Assembly (NCBI RefSeq): GCF_003439925.1
Contig: NZ_QQRR01000002.1
Location: 248,001-312,000 of the forward strand
Source of the DNA: Haloprofundus halophilus
GTDB lineage: Archaea > Halobacteriota > Halobacteria > Halobacteriales > Haloferacaceae
Direction: 5' to 3'
Length of the DNA: 64,000 bases
Shown: piece after piece, positions 51,601 through 59,439 of the stretch
Numbering within the stretch: position 1 is the stretch's first letter
Layout: every line of letters begins with the position of its first letter
Notes under the pieces: model-generated
Databases searched by the model: none
What the model saw: only the letters and a program-made list of their open reading frames with translations
Told to the model about the DNA's origin: nothing
Program-made: the position numbers and the translations under genes

Positions 51601-51624
51601 CGTCGCCTCGCGCGTTTCAGTCAT
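48610..51624 (-). CDS. STT3/AglB-like oligosaccharyltransferase with C-terminal LamG domain
   Basis: 1004 residues. Residues 1-75 form a small winged-helix-like domain ('GLFGEIVAAEIVEKRDGGYR'). From about 105 to 555 are some 13 membrane helices with the GT-C elements 'SANDPYFYRY' (Asp140) and 'GFADHHAFDYFW'. The extracytoplasmic part holds 'FSEWSWNRAYNYLVNG' (about 612-625) where AglB has WWDYG, so the classical motif is altered. From residue ~799 a LamG/concanavalin-like domain follows ('AVWSFEEGRGQYVFDSEGG', 'WHHIVVVWNGEEVRLHVDAD'). OSTs transfer lipid-linked glycan to Asn in proteins. This one may be specialised for another acceptor or glycan and use LamG for binding. It is probably co-transcribed with the epimerase gene. 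Confidence 0.8.
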   Translation of the reverse strand: MTETREATNALLAERPNAESALRSILAADERGTWTFDDVDVDSGLFGEIVAAEIVEKRDGGYRVSDPTAVRAALDGDEGATETASSRSISTPSMPSLSNVRVDRTAALALAGALAFLALLRLISISAVFREGAIVLSANDPYFYRYIVETVAAETSGPFDFGALASLPQRVTAGEPLLVVTLWFWTELLGGDASASGVVLAVYPVVFAVLTGALVYLTTLRLTDDRRVGLAAVLALALVPAHAYRTSLGFADHHAFDYFWLALTAAALVSLAVRSSRGRDAGMAFWSAMFGVAVAGQTLAWEAGPLLILPLGLIVVGWATTAVRAGVSPVRELSGVVGGLALAAVLTAGAHFALGWHGETVAFAPAGLFVGAVAVVGVAELALRQEWSAQRLLGGEVVAGVVVFGVLPFVVPQLGAELQSGIQFLFETEGIVETQSLVSADQGSLVGPLLSFGLLVLLGLPYAGWAVLRAAREYEPEWLAMATYAWYFLALALIQLRFAGELSVFVAIFAGLGFIHLAAKIDAVRMPKPFAEVESGRHGREKANETVRLERPERREAMSLLGLGLFAGSFSFVQIPVKTGQLLVSDGLYDAAMWMREYSEEQGWEYPENYVFSEWSWNRAYNYLVNGNSDSYGFAFSNYREFLGSSDGEEWYERLRDRVGFVVTEDGVSVAGSGDGDGGGATLQSRLHGRYGGGDGSVPGIGHYKALYSSADGSKKVFGLVPGAILVGRGDGDSQTVTTEVDVGSESVTYERSVQPTENGWCAVRVPHAGEYSLAGERYQVSEEVVQSGGFSSEKGPRAVWSFEEGRGQYVFDSEGGHHGYADGVSWTEGVDGYALEFDGSGSVTIPNAEALNGENGLTVSVWVRTDEEVDYREKLEFPRLVANANNSAYNDTEGYQLALGRGKVVAALGNGSDVTTVAGPTIDDAKWHHIVVVWNGEEVRLHVDADIVQQREFTGQVTPPNRVAIGSSSNGVRQFKGRLDQAEIQQRAITSEVVTQMYERFTS

Positions 51625-51686
51625 TGCTGGCTACACGGTGAAAGAACGGTTAAAATCCTCCGAAGGGCGGTGACGACGGCTTCCAA

Positions 51687-52415
51687 CTACACCGTCTCGA
51701 CGACTCCTTCCTGCAACCGCCGTTCTGCTTCCTCTCTATCCTCGGGATAGCCGACGTCGACGCGCCAACCATCCAAACGAATCGCGTCGATGGTGCGCCC
51801 GCTCTGCAGTAGCAGGTTGATGGCGTCGGTAATCTCGTACTCGTCGCGGTCCGACGGCTGGACCAGATGGCAGGCGTGGAAGATGGCCGGCGAGAACGTG
51901 TAGAAGCCGGTCATCACGAGGTTCGACGGCGGTTCGTCGGGTTTCTCGACGACTTCGATTATCTCGCCGTAGTCGTTGGTGTCGCAGACGCCGTAGCGAC
52001 TCGCTTCCTCCCACGGTACCTCCTCAACGAGGAACGCCGCGTCGGCGCGCTCTTCGCGCTGTCTCCGAACGATGTCGCCGAGATTCGCCTCGAAGACGTT
52101 GTCGCCGAGCATCAACACGAAGTCGTCGTCGATGTGCTCTTCAACCGTGAGCAGCGCGTGCGCCAACCCGTTTTGCTCGCGCTGGTGAGCGTAGGTGATG
52201 GGAACGCCCTGCACCTCGTCGCCGTAGTGGCTGATGACCTTCTCTTTCTTGTAGCCGACGACGACGATGAACTCGTCAGCGCCGAGTCGCGCCAGTTTCT
52301 CAAAACAGTGCGTCAGAATCGGCTTCCCATCGACTTCGACTAGACCCTTCGGTTTCTCGTCGGTGAGCGGCCGCAGGCGAGTTCCCTTTCCCGCCGCGAG
52401 CACGACTGCTTGCAT
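51687..52415 (-). CDS. Sugar-1-phosphate nucleotidyltransferase (AglF/UGP-like)
   Basis: 242 residues from ATG 52415 (MQAVVLAAGKG). 'AVVLAAGKGTRLRPLTDEKP' and 'KGLVEVDGKPILTHCFEKLA' form the nucleotide-binding signature, 'FVLMLGDNVFEANLGDIVRR' carries the metal Asp, and 'VVEKPDEPPSNLVMTGFYTF' the sugar site. It lacks the C-terminal beta-helix of the rmlA protein, so it is the short single-domain form. It probably makes UDP-glucose or a related donor for the glycan locus. Ends at 51687, 62 bases before the STT3-like gene, in the same direction. Confidence 0.92.
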   Translation of the reverse strand: MQAVVLAAGKGTRLRPLTDEKPKGLVEVDGKPILTHCFEKLARLGADEFIVVVGYKKEKVISHYGDEVQGVPITYAHQREQNGLAHALLTVEEHIDDDFVLMLGDNVFEANLGDIVRRQREERADAAFLVEEVPWEEASRYGVCDTNDYGEIIEVVEKPDEPPSNLVMTGFYTFSPAIFHACHLVQPSDRDEYEITDAINLLLQSGRTIDAIRLDGWRVDVGYPEDREEAERRLQEGVVETV

Positions 52416-52716
52416 ACCACCCTCCGCGAACGCATCCAATATGTGTCTTTACACTGACGGTGAGTGTTCTCTATCTCTATATGAAATTCGTCACACCGGC
52501 TGAATTGTTATGAGCAGTTGGCGACGACCGGCGAAAGTGAACGGATTCGACGACCCGGACGTGGCGAGCGGGTTAGACAGCTGACCGAATCGAGTTTCAT
52601 GGTCGACTCACCGCAAATGGGTTCTCGAAATCAAGGTCACTCGTTAAGCTCTGAGAACGCGTAATCTATCTGATTCGAACGCGGTACGCACGTACCACCC
52701 CCGAATCGGTGGAAGC
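52416..52716. other. Intergenic region, no gene seen
   Basis: About 300 bases between divergent genes. A short open frame (ATG 52510, 24 codons) has no supporting feature. A weak inverted repeat ACACT...AGTGT lies at 52451-52467. Promoters for both neighbours must lie here. Confidence 0.45.
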
Positions 52717-53325
52717 ATGGTTACATACGAGACGGAAGAGGTCGGACAGTACGGGAAGACGACGTCGACAGACGGTCGGTTCTGGCAGCTCAGCGCGCTC
52801 GCTGCGATTCTCGGCGGGCTGCTCGTCGTGGGGGTCGGTCTCGCACTGTTCACCGTGTTGAACGAGGCGGAGTTCGTCTACGCAGACCCGCTCGGCGCTG
52901 TCGGGTTCCTGCTGATTATGGTCGGACTCCCGGCGTTCTACCTGCACGAACGCGACTGGTTCGGGAGAGTTGCGAAGCTGACCTTCGCGATGGTCGCACT
53001 CGGAACCGTCGTGACCGCCGTCGCGTTGCCGATAGCCATCTACGGCCCGGGCATCGCCTTCCTCGGGTTCGTCCTGGGATTCCTCGTCACGGTCGTCGGT
53101 GCCTTCGGGTTCGGCGTTGCGAGGCTCCGTGCCGACGTCCGGCCGAAACTCGAAAGCTGGCTCTTCGTCGCCGCGCTGCCGGTCGGTCTCCCGCTCGCGT
53201 ACGGCTTCACGACGTACGTGATGGGCGAGACGGCCGACCCGTGGGCGGGACCGATGGTGTTCTTCGGATTCGCGTGGGTCGTCTTCGGCCGCCAACAACT
53301 GAGACGAACTCGCGACGCTCGGTAA
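52717..53325 (+). CDS. Polytopic membrane protein, unknown function
   Basis: 202 residues. After a polar start ('EEVGQYGKTTSTDGRFWQLS') there are six hydrophobic segments in tight succession: 'LAAILGGLLVVGVGLALFTV', then 'GAVGFLLIMVGLPAFYL', 'KLTFAMVALGTVVTAVALPI', 'GIAFLGFVLGFLVTVVGAFG', 'LESWLFVAALPVGLPLAYGF' and 'GPMVFFGFAWVVFG'. It has few charged residues within helices and no transporter signature. Probably a small integral membrane protein of the haloarchaeal DUF type. It stands alone next to the glycan locus; a link is not shown. Confidence 0.65.
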   Translation: MVTYETEEVGQYGKTTSTDGRFWQLSALAAILGGLLVVGVGLALFTVLNEAEFVYADPLGAVGFLLIMVGLPAFYLHERDWFGRVAKLTFAMVALGTVVTAVALPIAIYGPGIAFLGFVLGFLVTVVGAFGFGVARLRADVRPKLESWLFVAALPVGLPLAYGFTTYVMGETADPWAGPMVFFGFAWVVFGRQQLRRTRDAR

Positions 53326-53622
53326 GCGCCCGACGCGACGCGCTCGCCATCCGTCGACGGCATCGACTCCGGAGATCCGACGCGGTGAACTCGCTCTCTC
53401 GGAATTTTATCAGAACCGTCGACGGTGTCAAATGTAACAAATCGGAAGTGTGTTCTGTAAACTGTTTTCGGAGCGAACCGACATCCCGCGGAATCTCCCG
53501 AGAGGCCGTCGTAACATCCGAGACACGGTCGAACCGAGCGAACGGGCCGACAGAGTCACTTGATTGAGCGCTTTACCGTGGACGGCCACAGCGTTTTATC
53601 GCTCACTCCCGTAGTGTAGAGG

Positions 53623-53955
53623 ATGGCAGATACGAAAAAGAGTCGAGACAAGCAAGCCGACGATGCGGAGCGACGCCAACGAGAGCGGGAGATGCAGGAG
53701 GCGCGCGACCGCGCTGACGAGACCGAACCGGTGCCCGACGAACCCGAAGAGGGACTCGGCGAGTTGGACGACGCGCTCGAAACCCACGAGTATCCGGCGA
53801 CGACGGACGAACTGATCGAGGCTTTCGGCGACCGCGAGGTCGAAACGCAGGGCGGTTGGAAGCCCGTCGACGAGGTGCTCGCTCCGGCCGACGACCGAAC
53901 GTACACCTCCGCCGACGACGTCCGAAGCCAGATACAGGGACAGATACGGCGCTGA
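53623..53955 (+). CDS. DUF5789 family protein
   Basis: 110 residues, soluble and very acidic. The N-terminal half is charged and helical ('RQREREMQEARDRADETEPV'). The C-terminal half, 'HEYPATTDELIEAFGDREVE' and 'GGWKPVDEVLAPADDRTYTS', then 'DDVRSQIQGQIRR', is the DUF5789 core. This haloarchaeal family has no known function. A TATA-like tttatcgctc sits about 24-31 bases upstream, consistent with a leaderless transcript. Stands alone. Confidence 0.85.
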   Translation: MADTKKSRDKQADDAERRQREREMQEARDRADETEPVPDEPEEGLGELDDALETHEYPATTDELIEAFGDREVETQGGWKPVDEVLAPADDRTYTSADDVRSQIQGQIRR

Positions 53956-54202
53956 GAAAACGCTCCGCGCATCGAACTCGGTTCGTACCCGCTCCCCCGG
54001 AGTTCGACCGGGGTTCTTTGGAAAGTTGGTCCGCCGCGCTCCACTGTCGGACCGATACAGTCGGCTCGGCCGACCGCGACGGTGACGTCGACGCGACGTT
54101 CCCGGCGCTGTCGAGTTCTTCGACGGTCGCGCTATTCCCGCACACCGCAACGGCACCGAGTACGAGGAGCCGACACGGTGTGCGCGCTCACCCGACTGCT
54201 CG

Positions 54203-56185
54203 TTAGAACAGCGGCAGCGCCCGCGACAGCGCCCGAATCGCCGGCAGCGCGAACTCGCCCGCGTACCCGAAGTACTCCCAGCCCGACAGCAGCAGAAACA
54301 CCGTCGTCGACCCGCAGGCGATGCCCACCAGTACGGCACCGACGCGCGGATGCGTCTCGTCACGACGCGCAGCGAACAGAACCCACAGCGCCAGCGCCGT
54401 CGCGGCCGCGAGATGGACCAGCGCGTGCAACTGGATCGCCTCGCCCAACTGGACGCCGTCGAGCAGCAGTGCGAGCAACAGCAACTGACCGCCGACAGCG
54501 ACCGTTCCTACGTAGCTCCATCCGAGCGTCGACCACTCACCGAGTGCGTCACGGACGCTTTCGAGACGAACCACCGCGTAGACCAGTATCGGAACCAGGG
54601 GCACGAGATACCGAACCGTCACCATCGCGTGCAACGGCAGTCGGTGCAGGTAGATGAGCGAGAACGTCGAGAAGCTCGTTACGGCCAGCAGGTCCGTCGC
54701 GCGCGTCGGCGACTGGAGCGTCGTACGGAACCGGAAGGGGCGTTCGCGGAGTGACTCTCGACTCGATGGTGTCCCCGCTCGCTCGCGTACCCGGCGAACC
54801 GCGAGCGGGACCATCCCGACGAGCGCACCGAGGACGGGCGCGGACTCGACGAGCGCCATGTTGACCGCTTCGCCGCCGTCGTCGCCGGCGACGCCGGCGA
54901 GATAGCCGCTGCGGACGAAGATGCGGTAGAGTCGGACGGGTTCGACGCTCGCGTGCAGTCCCCGGCTGACGAACTCGCCGAACAGCGCCGCTCGGTCGAG
55001 GGCGCTGACGAGGAGTACGCCGACGGATGCGACGAAGCCGGCGTTCGAGGCGTCACCGCCGTTTCCGCTCACGTCTCCTCCGCCGCCGGTTCCGATGTCG
55101 ACAGTCTCGTTACCAACAGTCTCGCTGCCGCCGGCCTCGCTACCAACGCTCTCGCTACCGGTTCCGCTCGTCGGGTCCACCGCGAGCGCCTGCTCACCGG
55201 TAAACCGAGGCCACAGACGCGGCGGCGACAGCGGATTTCCAGTCACGGCCGCGTTTGTCGCTAGAAACGGGAGCAGCGAGAGCGCGAACGCGACGGCGAC
55301 GACGCCGAGCGTGCGCCAGTCGGTGCGCCGCGCGGTCAGTAGGTCGACCGGTGCGAGCGCGACGAACAGCGTCAGTGCCTCGGCGGGTTGCACCCACGTC
55401 GAGAGGCCGACCGTCGCGTACGCTGTTGCCCGAAAGCCGAGCGCGCGTCGAGGGTCGCTTTCGGCGCATTCTCGACTCCGATAGAACGTGTACAGCACCA
55501 CGACGACGACGAGCGCCATCGTCGCGTGTCGCTTCGGCAACGACGCCCAGAAGCCCACGGGCGTCGCCACGGTCAGTATCGCCCCCGCGGCGAGTCCCGC
55601 TCTCCTGTCGGCGACGCGCGCGAGCAACCGATACGTGACGACGCCCGCGAGCGCCGCCGCGAGCATCGACGCCAACTGCAGCGCCATCAACGGGAACCAC
55701 TTCGGGTCGAGCGGGGTCGCAAACGGGAGATTCGCCGCGAACAGTCCCACGGCGGCGACGGAGCCGACAACGTCGCCCACCGCTGGACGACCGGCGACCC
55801 GTCCAGCGACGACACACGCGCCCAGGACAGTGAGACTCCACAGGCCGACGACGACGAGTCGGGGGTCCGCGACGAGCGCGCTCAGTTCGAGCGCCCACAG
55901 TATCGGGAGCGCGAGCGCCATCTGTCCGTAGTTTCGACCGTACAGCCGGCCGTCGACGACGTTCATTCCCGGCGTCGCGCCGTCGGCCGGGCCGTATCGG
56001 AGTTCGTCGACGTAGAGGTGACCGTCGGCGACGCCGACGAACGCGTTGGCGACGGTGTAGGTGTCGTTGACGAACACGCCGACGCGCCAGAACAGCCCGA
56101 AGAAGGCGAGAGAGAAGAGAAACAGCGCGAGACCCGCTCTATCGCCGAAAACTGCGGTCACGAAACGTCGCTTCGAGTCGCTCAC
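54203..56185 (-). CDS. GT-C-like polytopic membrane protein
   Basis: 660 residues from GTG 56185, overlapping the upstream gene's stop (GTGA). About twelve membrane helices. The first extracytoplasmic loop holds 'VFVNDTYTVANAFVGVADGH', then 'LYVDELRYGPADG', a place where GT-C transferases (PMT, ArnT families) carry their catalytic acidic residues. Further signature-like parts are 'WASLPKRHATMALVVVVVLY' and 'HRLPLHAMVTVRYLVPLVPI'. A charged, Gly/Ser-rich extracellular loop around residues 330-370 is unusual. I infer a membrane glycosyltransferase using polyprenyl-linked sugars; it could also be an unrelated membrane enzyme. Its partner gene upstream encodes a small secreted protein. Confidence 0.6.
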   Translation of the reverse strand: MSDSKRRFVTAVFGDRAGLALFLFSLAFFGLFWRVGVFVNDTYTVANAFVGVADGHLYVDELRYGPADGATPGMNVVDGRLYGRNYGQMALALPILWALELSALVADPRLVVVGLWSLTVLGACVVAGRVAGRPAVGDVVGSVAAVGLFAANLPFATPLDPKWFPLMALQLASMLAAALAGVVTYRLLARVADRRAGLAAGAILTVATPVGFWASLPKRHATMALVVVVVLYTFYRSRECAESDPRRALGFRATAYATVGLSTWVQPAEALTLFVALAPVDLLTARRTDWRTLGVVAVAFALSLLPFLATNAAVTGNPLSPPRLWPRFTGEQALAVDPTSGTGSESVGSEAGGSETVGNETVDIGTGGGGDVSGNGGDASNAGFVASVGVLLVSALDRAALFGEFVSRGLHASVEPVRLYRIFVRSGYLAGVAGDDGGEAVNMALVESAPVLGALVGMVPLAVRRVRERAGTPSSRESLRERPFRFRTTLQSPTRATDLLAVTSFSTFSLIYLHRLPLHAMVTVRYLVPLVPILVYAVVRLESVRDALGEWSTLGWSYVGTVAVGGQLLLLALLLDGVQLGEAIQLHALVHLAAATALALWVLFAARRDETHPRVGAVLVGIACGSTTVFLLLSGWEYFGYAGEFALPAIRALSRALPLF

Positions 56186-56706
56186 TCCTCGACCTCCACG
56201 GTGACCGAGAGCTGCCGAAGCGTCCGACTCCCCGACTCCGTCCGCAACAGCACCGACAGCTCCGCCTCGTAACTCGACTCGGTCACCCGCTCGGGGTCGA
56301 CGGGGTCGTCGTCGACTGTCAACGCGAGCGTCGTCGCCCCGGCTTCGGTGTACGACTCGTTCAGAAACACGGCCGAACTCCGTTCGAGACCGAGCGCGGG
56401 AACCCGGATCTTGTAGCTGAGCATCGGACGACCGGTCACCGACCGGAGCCGGACCGTCGCATCCGGGACCCGGAGGTAGTACGCCTTCGAACCGTAGTCA
56501 CCCCGCTCGAGTCGGACTCCCGCTGCATCGAGAGAAACGTCGGTGACCGTCGCGTTCCCGGCTCCGAGCGCACCCTCGGACCCGCTCTCGCCGGTCGTGT
56601 CCCCCGCGGACGTGAAGTCGACGCCGCCGACGAGCGGGCCGCTCGCTATCGAGAGTGCCGCGATTAGCAGAACCGAGAGCCACACGACGGTGCCCGACGT
56701 TCGCAT
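56182..56706 (-). CDS. Small exported protein coupled to the GT-C-like gene
   Basis: 174 residues from ATG 56706 (MRTSGTVVWL); the longer frame upstream has no signal. N-terminal membrane/signal helix 'VVWLSVLLIAALSIASGPLV', then a Gly/Ser/Glu linker and a beta-rich domain: 'AYYLRVPDATVRLRSVTGRP', 'MLSYKIRVPALGLERSSAVF' and 'LRQLSVTVEVEE'. It is probably anchored at the outer membrane face. Its stop overlaps the next start, so it works with the 660-residue membrane protein. No known family recognised. Confidence 0.6.
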   Translation of the reverse strand: MRTSGTVVWLSVLLIAALSIASGPLVGGVDFTSAGDTTGESGSEGALGAGNATVTDVSLDAAGVRLERGDYGSKAYYLRVPDATVRLRSVTGRPMLSYKIRVPALGLERSSAVFLNESYTEAGATTLALTVDDDPVDPERVTESSYEAELSVLLRTESGSRTLRQLSVTVEVEE

Positions 56707-56941
56707 GCTACCTGCGAACGACAGAGAGACTGGATAAATGCGTCGGAACTGAAATACGTGTGATTTGACGTTATCGGCGGGAAAACCGATGTTCGACGGC
56801 CGGTTTCGCCAGACTGCGGCGTCTTCTCCTCCTGCAAGAAGTGCATCTGCCGCGGCCAGATGCGACTTCTGGCCCCGGTTGAAGACATTTCGTCGAACCT
56901 TCGGCGACGCCGACACATTGTTATACTTTCAGCCAAATTCA

Positions 56942-59068
56942 ATGGGCAATGACTACTCACCCAACCGTGGCCTCTACCCGGAGGTGGTCTCGATGACCGT
57001 ACGGTTCGGGTGCAACGACGGCGGCGACGGCATCGAAGTCGTCGACCCCGTCGAGCGCCACCGATACGAACTCGGGACGCCGAATCCGGTCGACCCCGAA
57101 CCCGTCGACACCGACGAGTTTCGGTTCCCCGTCGACGCCGCCGTCTCGTTCCGAACGTCGTCGCTGACGCTGCCGACGGTCGTCCCGATCTACGTCCGCG
57201 ACACCGACGGGACGATGCTCGCACACGTCACTCCCTCGGACTCGCTCACGCTCCCCGACGGCGAGTACGCCGTCGAACTCTGTACGCCAATCAAGATGTA
57301 CCTGCGCGTGTCGAGCGGGCTCACCGTCGACCGCACGCAGCAGCGTCTCGACTTCGGCGCGGAGACGACGGTATCGCTGGGCGGGCGCTCGCACCACGAG
57401 CACCCGGCCGGAACCATCACCGTCGGCGACTCGGTCGAGGACGTGATGCGCGCCGTCTCGCTGTTCGGGTCGGCGATGAAGACGACGACGCCGGAGCGGT
57501 CCTACCCGACGCTCCGCGGTCACCCGCCGACGGTCGAACTCGGCGAGACGTTCGATGCACCGGACGACGTCGTCGCCCCCGAGACGGGCATCCGCATCGA
57601 ACTCCCGCGCGAACGCTCGTACGTCCACACGGCCGCACCGCTCGCGTACTACCTCGGTGCACGCGTCGAACCCGGTCCAGTGGCTCGCCTCGTGACCGAC
57701 TCGGGCTTCGAGCACCGACTCGACACCTGCGAGGGCGTCGAGAAAGAACTCGAGCGCGTCTTACGTCACGTGTTCTTCCTCGACTGCCTCTGTCGGACCG
57801 AGGGACTATACAAAGTCGACCTCCACGAGCGTCGCGCGGTCGAATCGACCGCCGACATCGACTTCGAACGGCTCTACGAGTTACCCTCCGACGAGCGACT
57901 CGAAGCGTACCTCTCGATTCCGTGCGAGACGCTGGAACCGCACCAACCGGAGTGGAAACTCGTCAGCCACGTCGCGCCGACGGCCCAGAGCGCAGAGCTA
58001 CTGCCGTTTCTCGTCGACGACCTCGCAATCGTGCGCACGCCCACGAAAACTGAGGCGTCGACCGCGCCGAAGATACAGGTCGACGCCGTTCAGGAGTTCC
58101 TCCGCGACAGTGACGAGTTCACCCGGAGTACGGCGGCACAGCCGTCGTCGATGGAGTTCGTCGAACCCGAGTCGGCCGACTCCGTCGAGCAAGCGTGGGT
58201 CGGCGACGGAGCGCCCGTCGGCGCGAACAAGGCCACCATCGAAGCGTATCGCAACCGACTCAGTCGGACGGTGGCCGACGACGACGACATCGACATCGTC
58301 GTCGTCTGCAACGACGCCCAGATGAGCGAGGAGCGTGACGACATCGACCGGGTGTACGGGTCGCGCGACGAACTCCCGTTCGACGTCCGCATCCACCGAT
58401 CACTCACCACCGACGAGTTGGCCGAGGTGCTCCGCGAGGAGACGGAGTTCCTCCACTACATCGGCCACATCGACGACGGCGGCTTCGAGTGCACCGACGG
58501 CCGCCTCGACGCGCGCGAACTCGACGACGTGGGTGTCGACGCGTTCCTGTTGAACGGCTGTACGTCGTACGAACAGGGACTGTCGCTCATCGAGGCCGGA
58601 GCCATCGGCGGTATCGTCACGCTCTCGGACGTCATCAACAGCGGCGCAGTGCGCATCGGTTCGACGCTGGCGCGCCTGCTCAACGGGGGCTTCCCGCTGT
58701 CGGTCGCGCTCGAGATCGCTCGCGGCGAGAGCATCGTCGGCAATCAGTACGTCGTCGTCGGTGATGGTGGCCTCGCCATCGCGCAGGCCGAGAGCGGGAC
58801 GCCGCTGCTGTGCGTTGTCGAAGAGTGCGAGGATAGTGAGCGCTATACGGTCCAAATTCGAGGATATCCCACTGACCGGTCGGGAATGGGTGGGCTCATC
58901 CTCCCGTATGTCTCTTCTAACGAAGAGTACACGCTCAACTCGAACAGCCAACTTTCGTTCGAGGTATCTAAATCGGAGTTGGCGGAGTTGCTACAGCTCG
59001 AAGAGATGCCCGTCCGCCTCCGTCACGAACTCCGGTGGAGCAACAAGATTCCGCTGTACGAGCTTTAG
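56942..59068 (+). CDS. CHAT-domain (caspase-like) protease
   Basis: 708 residues from ATG 56942; a later ATG near 56992 (MTVRFG) is an alternative. The C-terminal ~200 residues are a CHAT peptidase, a caspase/separase relative. The catalytic His is His509 in 'LHYIGHIDDGGFECTDG', the catalytic Cys is Cys540 in 'FLLNGCTSYEQGLSLIEAGA', followed by the typical 'IGGIVTLSDVINSGAVRIGS' and 'LLNGGFPLSVALEIARGES'. The N-terminal ~450 residues are beta-rich then helical and carry no known sensor domain ('VVPIYVRDTDGTMLAHVTPS'). CHAT proteases act in programmed death and defence. Its stop overlaps that of the opposing 46-residue membrane peptide gene. Probably cytosolic; the trigger and substrate are unknown. 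Confidence 0.78.
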   Translation: MGNDYSPNRGLYPEVVSMTVRFGCNDGGDGIEVVDPVERHRYELGTPNPVDPEPVDTDEFRFPVDAAVSFRTSSLTLPTVVPIYVRDTDGTMLAHVTPSDSLTLPDGEYAVELCTPIKMYLRVSSGLTVDRTQQRLDFGAETTVSLGGRSHHEHPAGTITVGDSVEDVMRAVSLFGSAMKTTTPERSYPTLRGHPPTVELGETFDAPDDVVAPETGIRIELPRERSYVHTAAPLAYYLGARVEPGPVARLVTDSGFEHRLDTCEGVEKELERVLRHVFFLDCLCRTEGLYKVDLHERRAVESTADIDFERLYELPSDERLEAYLSIPCETLEPHQPEWKLVSHVAPTAQSAELLPFLVDDLAIVRTPTKTEASTAPKIQVDAVQEFLRDSDEFTRSTAAQPSSMEFVEPESADSVEQAWVGDGAPVGANKATIEAYRNRLSRTVADDDDIDIVVVCNDAQMSEERDDIDRVYGSRDELPFDVRIHRSLTTDELAEVLREETEFLHYIGHIDDGGFECTDGRLDARELDDVGVDAFLLNGCTSYEQGLSLIEAGAIGGIVTLSDVINSGAVRIGSTLARLLNGGFPLSVALEIARGESIVGNQYVVVGDGGLAIAQAESGTPLLCVVEECEDSERYTVQIRGYPTDRSGMGGLILPYVSSNEEYTLNSNSQLSFEVSKSELAELLQLEEMPVRLRHELRWSNKIPLYEL

Positions 59069-59205
59069 GGTCCGGCGACCGTTCCCGCTGCCGCCGCCGC
59101 GGCGTTTCCTGCCTGTGAGAGAAGCAGCATCATCGTGAAGACGACGCCGACCATCCGGGGGTTGTTTTTGAGGTAGTTCGCCATCGCAGAGTCGTTCTGG
59201 CTCAT
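59065..59205 (-). CDS. 46-residue membrane peptide (DUF7503-like)
   Basis: ATG 59205 to TAA 59065. The protein begins 'MSQNDSAMANYLKNNPRMVG' and continues with a hydrophobic segment 'VVFTMMLLLSQAGNAAAAA' and a short end 'GTVAGP'. Small haloarchaeal proteins with 'NPR(M/L)(V/I)G..FT...LLSQAG' are widespread and probably span the membrane once, possibly with a cleavable signal after Ala-x-Ala. The last bases overlap the CHAT gene's stop, tail to tail. A TATA-like box lies about 30 bases upstream. The conserved motif and promoter make this a real gene despite its size. Confidence 0.7.
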   Translation of the reverse strand: MSQNDSAMANYLKNNPRMVGVVFTMMLLLSQAGNAAAAAAGTVAGP

Positions 59206-59231
59206 ACTACAGACGACACCCCCCGAGATAA

Positions 59232-59247
59232 TGAGTATATTTAAACA
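59232..59247 (-). promoter_or_regulatory. TATA-like promoter of the 46-aa peptide gene
   Basis: On the minus strand the sequence reads gtgtttaaatatac. The tttaaatata core lies about 28-38 bases before ATG 59205, the normal distance for a leaderless haloarchaeal transcript. A long AT-rich stretch (to 59275) lies upstream of it. The remaining gap to 59439 shows no gene. Confidence 0.55.
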
Positions 59248-59439
59248 CTTCCCACAGATAATTCAATAATATAATATCAGCATCTAGACGGAATAACGCA
59301 TTTATCAACTGTCACGACAGCCGCCGAGTTATCCTTTCTCACGGGGGGTATGTGGTTCTTCCGCCTACTCTCGGCCGCTGTCGTTTTTGGGTCGTCGCGG
59401 CCGGCACGCCGTCTCTCGACGGTCTCTTCGGCAGATTCG

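Noticed and set aside
52510-52584. 24-codon open frame in the gap before the membrane protein gene
   Set aside because: Too short, no conserved motif, no promoter or neighbour support.
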